Positions 6,372 to 7,468 of a stretch of DNA of 7,468 nucleotides are shown one piece after another (position 1 is the first letter of the stretch; every line of letters starts with the position of its first letter). The position numbers were made by a program, and so were the translations under genes. The notes beneath the pieces are model-generated. The model was not told the origin of the DNA. It saw only the letters and a list, made by a program, of their open reading frames with translations, and searched no databases. This DNA comes from Paracoccaceae bacterium (lineage in GTDB: Bacteria > Pseudomonadota > Alphaproteobacteria > Rhodobacterales > Rhodobacteraceae): assembly GCA_026982255.1 (NCBI GenBank), contig JALSHL010000328.1, forward strand, positions 1 to 7,468, given 5' to 3'.

Positions 6372-7468
6372 TCAGTCGCTCCAGTCGGTCCAGCATCCGC
6401 GGAAATCCTCCGGCACCAGCAGGTTCTCGCGGTTCAGCTCGCCGACCTTCTGGCGTCCGCAAAACGCCATTGTCGTGTCCAGCTCCTTGTGGATCACTTC
6501 CAGCGCTCTGGTCACGCCGGCCTCGCCCATCGCGCCCAGACCATAGATATAGGCCCGCCCGATATAGACCCCCTTCGCCCCCAGCGCGAGCGCCTTCAGC
6601 ACGTCCTGACCCGAGCGGATACCGCTGTCCATATGCACCTCGATCCGGTCGCCGACCGCATCGACAATATCCGGCAGCACCCGTATCGCCGACAGCGCCC
6701 CGTCCAGTTGCCGCCCTCCGTGGTTGGACACCACAATCGCATCGGCACCGGTTTCGACCGCGCGGCGCGCGTCCTCCACGTCCAGAATTCCCTTGAGGAT
6801 CAGCGGCCCGCCCCAGCGTTCCTTGATCCACGCCACATCGTCCCACGACAGTTTCTCGTCGAACTGTTTCGCCGTCCATTCCGCCAGCGTCCCCATGTTC
6901 TCGACGTTTTTCACATGCCCGATGATATTGCGGAATTCGTGCCGTTTCGTTCCCAGCATCCCCAGCGACCAGCGCGGCTTGGTCGCCATGTTCAGGATAT
7001 TTTTCAACGTCAGCTTCGGCGGCGCCCCCAGCCCGTTTTTCACGTCCTTGTGCCGCTGCCCGAGTATCTGCAAATCCAGCGTCAGGACCAGCGCCGAACA
7101 GCCCGCCGCCTTGGCCCGGTCAATCAGGTTGTTGATATACTCGCGGTCCTTCATCACATAAAGCTGGAACCAGAAGGGCTTCGTGGTTTCCGCTGCCACA
7201 TCCTCGATGGAACAGATCGACATGGTGGACAGGGTAAACGGCACGCCGAAGGCCTCCGCCGCCTTGGCCGCCTTGATCTCGCCATCCGCCGACTGCATCC
7301 CCGTCAGCCCGACAGGCGCCAGCGCCACCGGCATCGCCACATCCTGCCCGACCATGGTGCTGGCGGTGGAGCGCCCCGACATATCCACCGCCACCTTCTG
7401 GCGCAGATGGATCTCGGCAAAATCCGAGGAGTTCTCGCGAAACGTCTGCTCGCTCCATGACCCGCTTT
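6372..7468 (-). CDS. lldD: L-lactate dehydrogenase / alpha-hydroxy-acid oxidase (FMN), N-terminus outside window
   Basis: FMN-dependent 2-hydroxy-acid dehydrogenase that oxidises L-lactate (or a related 2-hydroxy acid) to the 2-oxo acid, normally at the inner face of the cytoplasmic membrane, passing electrons to the quinone pool. Seen: 364 residues and a TGA stop; the frame stays open to the right edge. The first visible residues (SGSWSEQTFRENSSDFAEIHLRQ) align with the GGAYSEYTLRRN segment of E. coli LldD, so about 30-35 residues are missing. Family landmarks follow in order: MPVALAPVGLTGM (FMN binding), WFQLYV (active-site Tyr), LTLDLQ (Asp), LILKGIL (flavin Lys), SNHGGRQLD at 6702-6728 (catalytic His and substrate-binding Arg), and DSGIRSGQDV plus IGRAYIYGLG (FMN phosphate site). 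The catalytic Tyr near the N-terminus is outside the window. The GTG at 7394 is internal, not a start. Family assignment is very secure; L-lactate rather than another hydroxy acid is inferred. It has no visible functional link to the operon downstream, and no terminator hairpin is seen after its stop. Confidence 0.96.
   Translation of the reverse strand, partial: SGSWSEQTFRENSSDFAEIHLRQKVAVDMSGRSTASTMVGQDVAMPVALAPVGLTGMQSADGEIKAAKAAEAFGVPFTLSTMSICSIEDVAAETTKPFWFQLYVMKDREYINNLIDRAKAAGCSALVLTLDLQILGQRHKDVKNGLGAPPKLTLKNILNMATKPRWSLGMLGTKRHEFRNIIGHVKNVENMGTLAEWTAKQFDEKLSWDDVAWIKERWGGPLILKGILDVEDARRAVETGADAIVVSNHGGRQLDGALSAIRVLPDIVDAVGDRIEVHMDSGIRSGQDVLKALALGAKGVYIGRAYIYGLGAMGEAGVTRALEVIHKELDTTMAFCGRQKVGELNRENLLVPEDFRGCWTDWSD

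Noticed and set aside
7392..7394. GTG at 7394 as the start of lldD.
   Set aside because: The frame continues upstream to the window edge with sequence that matches the family's N-terminal region (SWSEQTFREN), so the GTG is an internal valine.
5889..7460. Long plus-strand open frame (about 523 codons) opposite lldD and the first operon gene.
   Set aside because: It is antisense to a securely identified lldD and gives a His/Arg/Gln-rich translation with no family features, as expected from a G+C-rich gene read backwards.
1..7468. CRISPR array, tRNA or rRNA gene, insertion sequence or long direct repeats.
   Set aside because: No regularly spaced repeats, no transposase-like frames and no tRNA-like or rRNA-like sequence were seen; nearly all bases are accounted for by four coding genes.

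Overview
The window looks like chromosomal DNA of a Gram-negative alphaproteobacterium. The basis is a lactate-dehydrogenase-type flavoprotein of the form I associate with Rhodobacterales and Rhodospirillales, high G+C, and three neighbouring proteins with Sec signal peptides or membrane anchors and oxidised-compartment cysteine patterns. This is a family-resemblance judgement, not a search result. All four recognisable genes lie on the minus strand, so transcription runs from right to left.

Right end (6372-7468): the 3' part of an FMN-dependent L-lactate dehydrogenase / alpha-hydroxy-acid oxidase gene (lldD-like). It enters from beyond the window, and only about the first 30-35 residues appear to be missing. 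An intergenic gap of about 100 bp follows. It holds a near-consensus sigma-70 promoter (TTGACA, 17 bp, AATAAT) pointing into the next three genes.

Main content (140-6269): a tightly packed three-gene operon. Gene A (5760-6269) encodes a small single-pass membrane protein with an 8-cysteine periplasmic domain. Gene B (1603-5757) starts 2 bp after gene A and encodes a 1384-residue exported modular protein. Its parts are a signal peptide that should leave Trp as the mature N-terminus, a helical domain with an H-x3-D-x5-H motif like zinc-dependent phospholipase C / S1-P1 nuclease, a long unassigned middle, an IPT/TIG-like domain, two Big_5-like Ig domains and a VWA domain with an intact MIDAS. 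Gene C (140-1606) overlaps gene B by ATGA and encodes a proline-rich, PPC-domain-like exported protein anchored by a C-terminal membrane helix. In both junctions the Shine-Dalgarno of the downstream gene is made from the terminal Glu-Glu codons of the gene before it, so the three products are probably made together.

Inference: the operon makes a cell-envelope assembly in which a large zinc-enzyme-like/VWA protein works in the periplasm with two membrane-anchored partners. I do not recognise a named system with this composition. Left end (1-139): no complete gene. There is a hairpin that could end transcription, possibly shared with a plus-strand gene whose last codons may lie at the left edge.
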